Source: Phytophthora hibernalis (taxonomy: Eukaryota > Oomycota > Peronosporomycetes > Peronosporales > Peronosporaceae). Taken from it: 64,000 bases of DNA. The stretch spans positions 124,001 to 188,000 of the forward strand of contig JAAKBF010000062.1 in the NCBI GenBank assembly GCA_012656075.1, in the 5' to 3' direction. Within the stretch, counting starts at the first letter, position 1, and the number at the start of each line of letters is the position of its first letter. The notes under the pieces are model-generated. The model was not told the DNA's origin. It did no database searches and saw only the letters and a list, made by a program, of their open reading frames with translations. Positions 46,214-56,944 of the stretch are shown here, one piece after another. Both the position numbers and the translations under genes were made by a program.

Positions 46214-46272
46214 CACTCGATTCGAGTGCAGAGCTCTCATCAATCGAGTCACTCGATTGATGAGAACTCTGC
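46214..46272. repeat. Nested palindromes, 15-nt and 45-nt
   Basis: CACTCGATTCGAGTG (46214-46228) is a 7+1+7 palindrome. It abuts an inverted repeat at 46228-46272 with 22-nt arms, one mismatch and a 1-nt centre; its core is TCATCAATCGAGT, a C, then the reverse complement. Both share a TCGAGT/ACTCGA core. Confidence 0.9.
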
Positions 46273-47290
46273 GTGGTTTTGCTGCGGTGCTCCTCAGTGC
46301 ACTATCCAAAGCTTAGCTTGATGTCTGCTCCTCTTCCTCACGAAGATCTACCGTATTCAGGATCACGAACACGAACTTCGACACCAGATTGGGGAAATAA
46401 GGGAAGCGGATACTGGACCGATGGAACTGATAATACCTAGCTCCTGCCCCTGGATTCCAGGCTGGAAGGCCGGACCCAAGATGTAGTGCCGCTAAATTAG
46501 CGGAACCCCGGCGTTCTGTCAAAAACGCAACGTTGCCGCCGACACTGTATGTCGACGTCGCTTCTGTCGTTCTGGTGCTGGGCCAAACGGGAAGACGAGA
46601 ACTTCCATTGCCTTCGCTTGGTGACCAAGTTGGTCAGCGTTGTGAATCACACAACTTGTGATAGGATCTGTCGACGAGCTGCACGCTCGCAAGCCCGGAG
46701 CTGTCGTCGAAGGATCTTTGTCGGCAAAGAACCGTAGACGCACTGGCATGCCGATAACGCTACATGTACACATGTCGCCCTGCCAAAACCACGAAGTGAT
46801 CGCTGTGCGTAAGGGCACCATACACTCAACGAACGAGGCGGCTTGGTCAACGATTCACGTTCGAAGAGCCCGACCGCAGTGGTCTAGTGATCTTTTGCTG
46901 CCGACTGGCGAATGCCATCGCCTGAATTTGAGCCACGCGACCAGCTAAGCGCTCGATTCTGGTTTCTACAGCTACCGAGCCCATAGCCAATTGACAACGA
47001 ACTCAGTATGCCAGCATCAACACAGTAATATTGCGAACAGAGATATCTATCGGATACCCTTGGAGGTGATCTCCGAAAACCATGAACATGAAAACTTTCA
47101 TGAAATTCTGAAGTCGGCTTTCGGAATTTGGGCTAGTATTTTAGCCACTCATCTCTCTCCAATGATACATAATTCACCAATCGTCTTCCAACACAACAAA
47201 TTGCGATTCCAGTGACACGGTTTTGAAAGCCTCTGACGTCGACCAAGCACAGGTCCCTCGCCGCCCTCAGTATCCCCCACACCAGCCCCC

Positions 47291-48692
47291 ATGAGTCGCG
47301 CGCGCCAAGTTATCGTCGATGAGCAGGTCGCCGAGTTCTGGTCCAGCAGTATAAAGTCGGTCTTCGAATTGGGTCTCCTCGTGGGTCAAGTGAGCTCCTC
47401 GAACTGTGGAGATTTCGTGCTTTCGACTGTACCAGTTCCATCCGAGAGTGAGAGTGGAGAAGCACCCACCGGACTTAGCGATGTGTCGATTGACTGGATG
47501 CAAGAAGTTGCTCAACAGGTGGACCGCCTATTGCCTGGGGTATCATCGTACTGGGACTGTACGTGGTGTCGACCCGGGACATCTCGACGCAACTTGTGCC
47601 ATATCTCCGAGCAACCGCAGAAGCAGTCGCGTTACCGTCGAATGTGAATGTAGGGGATGATGTGAGCTATTTGGCACTCGTGTACCCGAATGGGGAGGTC
47701 ACTTTCCAGAGCTTTTATGATGTGGTGGATGTCAACAAGTCTCAGATGCTGCCGGCGGAACGGAAGACCCCGACGACGGGTATCCAGTTCAAGCAGTACC
47801 GTACGCTCATCGACCTCGACGAGCCGACTCCGTTCGTGAATATTGCCCCGAATACAGCAATTACAGCTACCGAGGTGGCTGAGCGGCGTATGAATGAAGT
47901 TGAAAAGCAGTTGCAGCCGTTTTTCCGGCGCGTGGAAGACGCTGTTGCTGTCCCCAAACTGACGGGCGACTCCGTGGCTCAGCACATGAACTTGTTAACC
48001 TTGACACCCCCAGCATCTCAGCAGTTTGTTGAGGATGTAAGTTGTGTAATTTTTCTAGATCTGCTGCGGAAATCGCTGACGTTTCTGTTGTGTTTTGGTA
48101 GCCGCTCGGTGGTATCCACGGCGCAATTAGCTGCGTCGCATTCGTGTCGCAAAGTGAACCCGAAGTGAACGAGGTAGCGGCGAACTACTTGAAGCGCGAC
48201 TTTATTAAGTCCTTGTTGGTGCGTGTGGCGCTTGCTCGTGAGCGGTGGGCAGAGGACGATGAAGGTAAGGAGCAAAGTATCATGCTCATCAAAAATCTAG
48301 CACCGCCAAGAGTAAGTTGCTGATCTTCTGTTGTGGATTTTGTGAGTACAGTCGAGCCGAATGCAGTGTTCAAAGAAGGCGGCGTGATTCGTCTTGCACA
48401 GCGAGGTTTAGTCCCGTGGCGCTCTGCTGCCGCGTCGAGCCAGCACTTTTCAGCTACGACCCATGTATTCCCAGATGAAGACATTGCAAAGGCTGTTGAG
48501 AACGCGCTTGAAATTCTCGGTGGTGACGCGAACCACGCTGCAGTCTGGACCGCGATGGAGATCGGCGGTCAACTTGGCTCTCCCATGGACTTAACGTTCG
48601 GCTTGACCGAGTCGGAGCATTTTAAGCACGCCTACTACCTGGTGCCGGTTCTCGTCCTTCTGATCCTCCTGTTAGCTCAGTACATCATCTGA
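47291..48692 (+). CDS. ODR4-like membrane protein
   Basis: ODR4 proteins help fold or traffic membrane receptors at the ER. Starts at ATG 47291 (MSRARQVIVDEQVAEF). Family-like features: GLLVGQVSSSNCGDFVLS, then DWMQEVAQQVDRLLPGG, then IVLGLYVVSTRD after correction, a central LALVYPNGEVTFQSF, and a single C-terminal membrane anchor (YYLVPVLVLLILLLAQYII) at the very end. Introns lie near 48037-48101 and 48313-48345. One G is missing from 47537-47540. The phase of the second intron is unclear by one base. About 430 residues, in the size range of the family. It lies between the two FCS-finger paralogues. Confidence 0.75.
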
Positions 48693-48913
48693 GGAGGACG
48701 TTTTCCACCGGAATTAACGCTAAACTCCATGTAAGCCCCGCCCCCGTACTTGCAAAATAAATGTTGATCGTATCATCCGAGTGGAGCATTTCGAACAATG
48801 GTTGCTTTGATAAGGTTTTGGTGCATTGGACAGTTTTACTTTACTACATGGTCTTTGGTACAACTATCTACATCGATTCTATTCTCTATAGCTCGCTTTC
48901 ATCTATGCGAGAT

Positions 48914-49420
48914 TTAATACATAGCGCTGAAGGCCCACTCGACGTTGCTGGCCTCGAGGATACGGGACTCGAGCCCGAACTCGGCGAAGGTCTTGCATTC
49001 GGTCTCTTCGACTTCAAGCTCCTCATCCTCAGACGAGGACTGTTCTTGCTGCACTGCAGACTGCTCTTGCTTCTGCTGCTCCTCCACCGCGTCCTTCATG
49101 GCGCGGATGGTGCGGTTCACCTTTTCGAGGTAGACCATGTTGGACTTGCAGTCCACCGAGCAGAATCCCGGGTGCTTGCTCAGCGTCTTGAGGTAGATGT
49201 GCTGGCAATTGTTGCACTTCTCGCGCTTGTTGTCCCAGTGGGCGATACGGCGACGTGGCAGTTCGCGTGGTTCCTCAACTTTTACGCGCTGGGTACTGTG
49301 ACGCATTGGTGCCGGGTGCGAACGCGGGCTTGAGGCTAGTAGTACAGGCTTGCTCTCTTTGGCTGGGGCCGATTTGGCGAAGAGCATGCTGCTCGCGAGC
49401 TTCTGAAGGAAGGCGTCCAT
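48914..49420 (-). CDS. Small FCS-type zinc-finger protein, paralogue B
   Basis: A 168-residue single-exon protein from ATG 49420 (MDAFLQKLASSMLF). It shares with the plus-strand gene at 44283 the start MDA-LQK, the finger CNNCQHIYLKTL plus GFCSVDCKSNMVYL, the helix TIRAMKDAVEEQQK and the C-terminal block FAEFGLESRILEASNVEW ending FSAMY. The segment between finger and tail is acidic here and Glu/Ala-rich there. The pair is clearly paralogous and arranged as inverted copies around ODR4. Longer frames upstream of ATG 49420 lack an ATG start. Confidence 0.8.
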   Translation of the reverse strand: MDAFLQKLASSMLFAKSAPAKESKPVLLASSPRSHPAPMRHSTQRVKVEEPRELPRRRIAHWDNKREKCNNCQHIYLKTLSKHPGFCSVDCKSNMVYLEKVNRTIRAMKDAVEEQQKQEQSAVQQEQSSSEDEELEVEETECKTFAEFGLESRILEASNVEWAFSAMY

Positions 49421-49761
49421 TTTGGTAGTGTAGATGAAGCTTTTTAAAGGAAGAAGCACTTGTGCGAGATGAAGCAAAAGCTGAAGTGAACGATACTGTA
49501 GCGCTCCCGCATGGCTCGGACGCCCTTTTTTGCTAGTAGGAGTGGCACCCCGCAACAGTTGATACCAATTCTGGCAGGATTACCAACTCATCTCCCTCCG
49601 GCTCGTCTGCCCGGCTATCCCCTGTTTGGGTAAGAGAGCCAACGAGATGAAACAAGCGACGAAGAAGTTGATAAGAGCAGGGGTAACTTGTCTTCCGCCC
49701 GGCAAAAGCACCGGCAAGCAGCTGAGACAACCAAGCTGCTTGGAGTGACCAGAAACATTAT

Positions 49762-49773
49762 TACTTCGAAGTA
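49762..49773. repeat. TACTTCGAAGTA palindrome, copy 3
   Basis: An exact copy in the region about 340 bp upstream of FCS-finger paralogue B. Confidence 0.9.
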
Positions 49774-51384
49774 TGCTCGAGAGGCCCTTTTTGCCGAGTT
49801 CGAGTGGTATTTCTCGGACTTTCACGGTCTCCGGTCTCCACTTCTGCAGTGCCGACTCGGTAAAGCGGTACATGTAACAGCCTCGATGTATCGAAATTTG
49901 CTTGGGCTTTGGCAGCTCCTTGTGTTGTTCACCTACACCACCTCCATTGTCTAGGTGACGTTGTGAGATTTGCAGCCAAAGTTTTGAAACACTGTATCGC
50001 CCAAACCCGTCAATACCGCCGTCCTGCTAGTTAAATGCACTTTTAATTGGGCAAGTTTGTTTTCCGCTATAATTGTGGTCTTGCACAGCTGTGCATATCA
50101 AGTGTGTCATGCCAGCACCTTGGTAGAGCCTCCAGGTATATCCACCGAGGATGAACTGATATTCAAAAGCATACGCTCTGGGCGGCCGAAATAGCTCGCA
50201 CGGTACTGTACTCGAAGTTTCGGCATCAGCAATGCTTATGAAGTGCGCTGTTTGCGGGCGATCCTCCATCCCGAGAAACCTGCTGCTGTGGAAAACACAG
50301 GCATCTCTTTACAATACCGTACATGGAATTGGGATTTGGAATTATTCAAAATGCGGCGTACAGTACAGCATGGGCGGTTGGGTTTCGTTAATTATCAATT
50401 CACAGATCTGCAAACGTACCGAGCTCCCACAACCGCAGGGGGACATACGGCGAAGCAATGCAGCGAATGTCATGCTGTTGAAATTGACCCAGTGTCTCGT
50501 TGTCGTCATGAGACGAGATGCACACACATGTAAGGGTACAACCTTGAGTCGGAGAGAGACCAACATGCTGGCTCTCCTGGTACACCATGTAAAAGCAATT
50601 TCGTTCAAACTCTCTTGAGGAGAACTACGGGATCTCTTTTTCGCTCCAGGATGCGACGTTTGCCTTGCTGGCGCAATAATTTGAAGTGCAAAGTTGAATC
50701 GTTGCGGTTGTCCTGTTGTGGTGCAACAGCAACTTCAGTTTTCAGCACAGCTTGCGAAAGCTGACTTGCAAAGCCGGCCTAAATTTAGCTTTCGACTGGG
50801 AGTGTACCAGTACCGCACTCGACTAGCTCAGCAAAACATGCAGAGCCCGTGTAGGGTGCAATGGGTCGGGCTCGGGCTGGCTGGGCATTGGGATTAGCAC
50901 AGTGTCGACCCTCCAGTCTGGACGAGGGGTTCTGGTTTGACGAGGATCCAACAAGTGAAAACAAGCGTCGTGACGCATCGAAAGTCATGGCACTCAGGCA
51001 TTCAGCCACTGGGACAGCCCCACGAACGCTAGACGCCTGCATTGCGTTCGCGCTCAAAATGCATCTGCGGCGGTGACAGCGACAGCAGCTGGGCCTGTAT
51101 CGCAACTAATACGTCTCGTGAATCCGAAACTCTTTGGCTCGAAATGCACAGCGTATTTTATTTGATTCTGCCGCTCTCCGTTTCCATTCCCTTACAACTC
51201 TTTTGTTTAGGCACCTGCGCACAATGCCTACGTGCAGTCCAAAGGCGACCCGCCAACAGAATAAGATTATTCATAATCCATGTAGCCACCGGCCAATTTA
51301 CCATTAACTTACCGGTACAACTTGTATTGTGAATTCCGGTCAATTTAGCATGGTTGTCAAACCGCCACTTAGGGAATCGAACAT

Positions 51385-51425
51385 GTATTTTAATACGGTA
51401 CTTCGAAGTACATGTTTTAAAATAC
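51385..51425. repeat. Imperfect inverted repeat centred on TACTTCGAAGTA
   Basis: GTATTTTAATACGG to the left and ATGTTTTAAAATAC to the right pair, with one gap and two mismatches, around the 12-bp palindrome at 51399-51410. Confidence 0.75.
51399..51410. repeat. TACTTCGAAGTA palindrome, copy 4
   Basis: An exact copy at the centre of a larger imperfect inverted repeat (51385-51425). Confidence 0.9.
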
Positions 51426-52638
51426 GAGTCGCTTCTTTTTAAATGGAAACTTTGAAAAGGCTTAGAACTCATTTTACAAGAAATGCTTGTCGATGTCGAT
51501 GCCAATGTTGCTTTTACTTTCGAGTGTGATGCCGGCTGGGACAGTTTTGTGCTCCTTATCACGCGGTTATCACATCATACAGTACTGTACCGGTACCTGC
51601 CTCGAGCTCGAGGATTCCTCGTGTTTCACGACTCCCTTCGCATCTATCGGCAAATAAGGCTCTCAGCAGCAAGAATGCTGTACCAATTGTAGGTCAATGC
51701 TAGCCCCAATCTAGCGCTGGTGTGTGCTACGCGTCTGAAGTACTACATGTAGTAAGTTAGGACCGCTCTGATGAGCCCACCTCAGTGAGTGACTGAACAC
51801 GTACCCATTCTTGGCTGCGCCTCGTCACTTGCTGCCGATGGTCAACGTGCAGGCGCCAGCCATCCCAGACAAGTGAGACACCGCGCTGTAGAGCTGATGA
51901 GTGTGTGATCTCGTCGGGACGACCGAGGCACATTGAAGGCGCTGAACGGACGGTGCGCCGTCATCTCAGAATGGTTGGTTCGAGGCAGGTCAGTTGTTTT
52001 CGCTGGGTCACCTTGCTCGCACTGTCTGCAAGACAAGTGTCGACTCGTCATTGACGAGCTCTGCAATACACGACGTGCGCATGTGAAGCTTGCCCCCTGA
52101 AACAAACACACCAGCGTAAGATACTTTTGCGTCACTACTGGTCCGGATTCTGTAGGGCAAGTTGAAGTGCGAGTCAAAACGCAGAATGAAGAGATCGAGG
52201 CCCGACAGGTCTTTGCTTTTACGAGGTCGGCTACGACGTCTGCTTGCTAACGCTACGTATGCACCAAGCGCCTACATCCTTCTCCAAAGGCTAAACGTCA
52301 CCGGATATGCATGTCGGAACACGAACGCAAGCAGATTGACTGCCTCTCCTCCTTGCTGGCTGAATAACTTGACTACTGCCCGGCCCATTCCGCTGCACTT
52401 CACGTCTTCCTCTTTTCTGATCTTTCTTGCTTTTCTCGTCTCTTTCGTCCAAACTCCGTCTTCCTTCAAGTCCGCGGACGACCACGCTTCCTCCTTCACC
52501 ACAACCACATTGGGCTCTCCACCGCCCGTTTCCACGGGCTTGTTCTCCTTCGTCTTGTTAATGTTCCTCCTCTTCGACCACCTCCTCCCTCAAACATGCC
52601 CCATAATATTGATAGCGTAGTGTCTTCCCTCGAGCGCT

Positions 52639-53846
52639 CTAGTTGCCAGTGGGCAGCGAGGTGGCAGCGCCGCCCTGGACAGCCATGTCGTTGGCATTGT
52701 TATCAATGTGGCCGGGCATCTCGCCGAACATGGGGCCTTGGCTCTTCTCCTTCTTGTGCTGCACTTTGAGGCGCTTACGCCCAACCTGGAAGCCGTTCAT
52801 GCCCTTGATGGCGGCTTCAGCGGACGGAGCGTTGTCGTAGCTCACGAAACCTGTTCAAATGCAAGCGTTTCACAAAGTCAGACACTACTGGCCTGAGTTG
52901 GCAGTGTAAATCTACAACGTACCAAAGCCACGGCTCCTTCCCGTCTCCTTCTCCACCATGATACGAGCGCTAATCACGTTGCCGAACGTCGCGAAGTAGT
53001 TGAAGAGATCCTGGTTAGTCATGTCGTTCGGGATGTGAAACACAAAGAGGTTGCATCCAGGAGGTCCTGTACGCAGCAATACACAACACGCAATGTGTCC
53101 AACCACGCACACACGTGCAAGTGTGATGATTTTCCACATTTAGACACACACTCATGCAAGAAAGCATCAAAACACAAGCCAAGCGACGAGTCTCACCTTG
53201 GCCGCTCTCCGTCGTCTGGATAGGAGGACCGGGGCCCACAATCTGCGGCGGGTAACCTACCAACCAACAACACCAAGTCAGGAATACATCCACACAACTC
53301 TCCTCTATCATCAACGTACCGTAAGCCTGCGGGAACGGGTACATGTACCCACTGCCTCCGTACGGAGGAGGGTACTGCATCGGCTGTCCGTAAGCCTGCG
53401 GGTAGGCACCGTACGCTGCAGCACCAGCACCTGCTCCTGCAGCTATAACACCAGTACCATATAGTCAAGAAAATACACCTTCATCTATAGAAACCTCTCT
53501 TGTTTCTACCTTGAGGAGCTTGTTGACCTGCAACTTGCGGCTGCGGTTGGGGTTGCTGGAAAGTTCCCGCTTGAGGCTGTTGCTGCGGCTGCTGTTGAGG
53601 GGGACCACTACGAGGCACGTCCGGTTGTGGGGCTGCAAGTTCTGCCGGTCTATACAAGAAGAGGTATCGGCTATTAGACTGTGTCATAAGTTGAGCAGCT
53701 AACGTAACGTACCGCTCCCACGTGGACTCGCCCGTGACTGCGTTGTAGAAGTACTTGCGGCCATTGGGCGCGTTGTGCTCCGACCACTGCGAGGACGAAG
53801 GCGCTTGAACGTCGCCACTGGCGGTCACGTCCACTTGGTCGGCCAT
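52639..53846 (-). CDS. RNA-binding protein with N-terminal WW domain and CELF-type RRM
   Basis: Six exons (53846-53713, 53649-53510, 53442-53320, 53256-53197, 53066-52923, 52850-52639) encode an unbroken 270-residue protein. The N-terminus (MADQVDVTASGDVQ) has a WW domain (SQWSEHNAPNGRKYFYN, then TGESTWERP). A Gln/Pro-rich linker and a Tyr/Gly/Pro-rich segment follow. A C-terminal RRM has RNP2 LFVFHIPND and RNP1 RGFGFVSYD, closest in feel to the third RRM of CELF/Bruno proteins (GCNLFVFHIP, AAIKGMNGFQVGRKRLKVQ). The RNP1 codons are split by an intron. It is likely a splicing or translation regulator (inference). A single RRM with an N-terminal WW domain differs from animal CELF proteins. Confidence 0.88.
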
Positions 53847-54439
53847 TGGTGCGAGATGCAATACACACAAAATGAAAAAATGCAGCGCGGGGGCTACGAG
53901 GTTGTGGCTGCGACTGCGGGGCTGACTGACGACCCGATCCGCTGAGTTTCCTGGAATATGGTGGAGGGGGAGCGAGGGGGAAGAGGGCACTGAAGTGGCA
54001 GAGAAACGAGGGACTGCCCTCTCTCTCTCTGGAGGATTGCAGCCAATCGATGAGGAAGACGGACGTGATTCGCTGAAATTGCAGAACGGAAGATCGCACA
54101 AGTTGAAGCGGACCGCAACGTCAGAAAGCTGCGGATCTCCATGGTACAGTATGCGTGATTAGATACGATAGAGGAAGTCGTGCATGTAACTGGACCTGTA
54201 CCTGAATTTCACCTGCGAACACTGCGTTGAGACCAATGCCGCTGCAATTCCATCGTTTGGATTGGTGGTGGTGGACGCACAAGCTGTAGCGACGTTCGTC
54301 TTCAGGTACTACTCTTCAAACGAACATTGCATGTATCATACTGTATGACGGCGGTTGGTGCTGACATTGGCAACTGAGGTAGATCGACTGCCTTGCTCTC
54401 GAAATCGTCGATTTTGCTCTCACATCATGTGATTGATAG

Positions 54440-54600
54440 TCAAATGGCATATTAATATGTTTGAATATTTTCGAATATTCGAATGACTATTAATATTCAT
54501 TATTGATCTGGTTCGCCCATATTAATATAAAAACTCGAATGAGGTTGACGGGCGGAATACATTTGAATACAAATGAATATGCTTGTCAAAAACAAATACA
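54440..54600. repeat. AT-rich palindromic tract 1
   Basis: Rich in ATTAATAT, TTCGAATATTCGAA (a 14-bp perfect palindrome near 54471) and GAATA words. It resembles the tract near 55250-55380; both contain ATTAATATTCATT. Confidence 0.6.
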
Positions 54601-55249
54601 AACTGAACGCTTCAGGCCTCAAGTCTCAAGCAACGTTTACTTTGTGGTTTCCTGTCCATTGGTCTCGTTTCCGCTGCTGCTTCCACTTATTTTAGAAGAA
54701 GCCGCAGCGATGAAATGTGCTCAAGTCCCAGAGCTCGAGTAGTGCGTCGAACAAAATGTACAGCAATGATGTTCAAAATGACGTGCAACTCTCTGCTAAG
54801 TAAGGTTTCGTATCTTATCGTTATTCTCCTCAGTAATGCATGGGTGCCGCTTTCATTTCATGCTTTGTTTGAACAACTTTTGCAGTGAAAACTGCGCCAA
54901 ACGGTAAACGAACTCAAAATCAAGACAAGAGGAAACAGCGATCACGAAACTTTTGTAGGTAGCTAGCTACTCATATAGTTACAGTTGACAGCAGGATGAG
55001 GATGGATTTAGCTCCTCCGAAACAACCAGCAGCGTACATACATACCGGTATTTGGTTGACAAGAACGGCATACCGGATTTAGGCTAGAGCAGACTACGCC
55101 TATGATTTTTAAAATACTAGAATACATTGTCTTTCCGGTCATCGCCGAAGTATGAATAAATGGCGGGTTCTTAGTACTTCTTACAGCCAACGTGCTCGTA
55201 CTTCGATGTAGCCATCTTAACAAATCCCCTGAAACACGCTAAGTACGAT

Positions 55250-55380
55250 TGAGTTCGGGTATTTTAATACCCGTATTAAAATACGTTCAAATATTAATAT
55301 TCATTCAAGCGAGCTGAAACGAATGAATATGAATATTCGTATAATTTCTGAAAGCAATATGAATATTCAATCATATGACT
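55250..55380. repeat. AT-rich palindromic tract 2
   Basis: Includes the hairpin CGGGTATTTTAATACCCG (55256-55273), AATATTAATATT and repeated GAATAT words; similar in make-up to tract 1. Confidence 0.6.
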
Positions 55381-56848
55381 ATCAATCCCTGGAAGCATGA
55401 TATCTATAAACCGGTTTTAATAGTTGGAATCGTTGGTTTACCCCGTACCGTTTGCTATATGTACCCCGCTAGACCTAGCCAAAATGTACAGGGCTGCTGC
55501 TATCCGCCTGAGGAGGACAAGTGGCACGTTCGGTTCTGTGAGCGTCGCACTCGGTTTCTGGTAATTCAGCAACGACCTTTCTAAACACTTTTCAGCTCAT
55601 CAATCAACATGGAGAGTGTACTCTCATGACGAAATTGCATATGAAACCTACGAGCGTTGACCTGTCCCCATACAGGGTCAGCAGCTAGAATATTGCAGGT
55701 GTAGCAGGTTTGCATGCATCGTTCATTCCGCACGAGAAAAGGATATGGAATTCATCGTTGCAGCCCTGATGCAATTTACACAGTATCCAGACAGCCCTCG
55801 CAGTGCTTTTAAATTAAAAGCTTTGGATGTGTTGTCAACTTGGCGTTGATCTGCAATCAAGATGCGTACGGTGGCAACCAGAACAGCGTTCCTACAGAAC
55901 CGAAGGCATCCACAGAACAGTGTCTATCATTGCGGGCGTGTTCAACCTTTCGTATGGATCTGTGACAACAACAGCGTTTGAGTTGAGCACAGAGCGGGAG
56001 ATTCTGGGGATAAGCTTACTTTCGCTCGAGGAAACCCAAATGCAAAGGGATTCACAACCGAGTTTGCTAACTCGGTATTGCGACTGCCAAGCCTTGCAAG
56101 ACCGGCAATATGTGACGACGGTTCTGACGTGCTGTTGGAAACGTCTGATCTTCTTGCGCAGGATACGACCTCGTGACTCCACGGTGTGACTTCGTAGACT
56201 TCTTTGAAACCGAGACGTGCGATACCAGGAATGAATGTTGGGGTGAAGCGCGTAGTGTTGGAGCGCAAACGCCGAAACCAGTACGGCTGCCACCATCTCC
56301 AGGCCTTACTACTCCAACACTTCACTTACATCTATAATAGCTCCTCATGCACGATCTCGATTCCAGGAACGACTGCAGTCGCGACCGCAGCAATTTTTAC
56401 CCGACAGGCGGACTGACAGGCGTCGCCGGTTTCCCTCCAGTCGATGGCGACACGAAAACGATTGCAGTGGTGCTGCTGCAGTGACTGACCTTGTTGGGGC
56501 AGCTCTAAAATGTATGCCGAGCAAGGCAAACAGGAGCTGAGCACGGCATCAGGATCGTCCGATCGAGGTGACTAATTTTTAGTCCACGGAGATCCAGATG
56601 GCGTTAATTTTGCACCCATAAACGAGTCAGTTCGCTTTCTGTCCAATCACAGCGCGTGAAAAAGCGTCAGAACGCATGGTTGCAGTTCCGATTCCCGCTG
56701 TTCGAGAGGCATTGCGGTGGTGGGTCACAAAAATCTGAGGCGCTGTAACATGCGCCGAGGACAGGCCAGCATAGTGGAGCCAAGTGGTTCCGAGCTCGGT
56801 AGAGGGCGAGCACGTGCGTCCAGAGAGCGCCCGACCATCAGCTCTCGG

Positions 56849-56865
56849 TACCATTTCCAGTTTTG
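56849..56865 (+). promoter_or_regulatory. Oomycete-type initiator of the acid phosphatase gene
   Basis: TACCATTTCCAGTTTTG matches the oomycete initiator pattern well by eye and lies about 90 bp upstream of ATG 56945. It supports that ATG over the longer open frame, which begins upstream of this site. Confidence 0.5.
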
Positions 56866-56944
56866 CGTCGCGTCCAGCAGCCAAGCTACACCAGCCAGCG
56901 GAGACCTCTTCGCTACTGTTACCTGGCTCCACCTTTGCAGCACA

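Larger units (their letters stand above)
44772..47290. other. 2.5 kb gene-poor region with long palindromes
   Basis: No gene supported. Frames of about 235 codons on both strands (45455-46162 plus, 45714-45007 minus) lie in GC-rich, Arg/Ser-rich sequence without recognisable motifs and overlap each other. It contains a 34-bp perfect palindrome (45939-45972), nested palindromes (46214-46272) and a TACATGTA at 46761. It is the upstream region of the ODR4-like gene. Confidence 0.5.
49421..52638. other. 3.2 kb region without a recognised gene
   Basis: Only short frames; the best is minus 50269-50027 (80 codons from an ATG, MEDRPQTAHFISIADAE), which I cannot assign. It contains two TACTTCGAAGTA palindromes (49762-49773 and 51399-51410), two TACATGTA copies (49869 and 51744) and GTACTGTACCGGTACC near 51583. 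The part next to 52639 is probably the 3-prime UTR of the WW-RRM gene. Confidence 0.5.
53847..56944. other. 3.1 kb intergenic with two AT-rich palindromic tracts
   Basis: No gene supported. Unassigned overlapping frames occur on both strands (for example 55827-56189 plus and 56325-55942 minus). Two AT-rich tracts at about 54440-54600 and 55250-55380 are built from AATATT and GAATAT palindromic words. Confidence 0.5.

Noticed and set aside
52162..52620. 152-codon plus-strand frame
   Set aside because: Lies opposite the presumed 3-prime UTR of the WW-RRM gene; no domain and low-complexity hydrophobic end.
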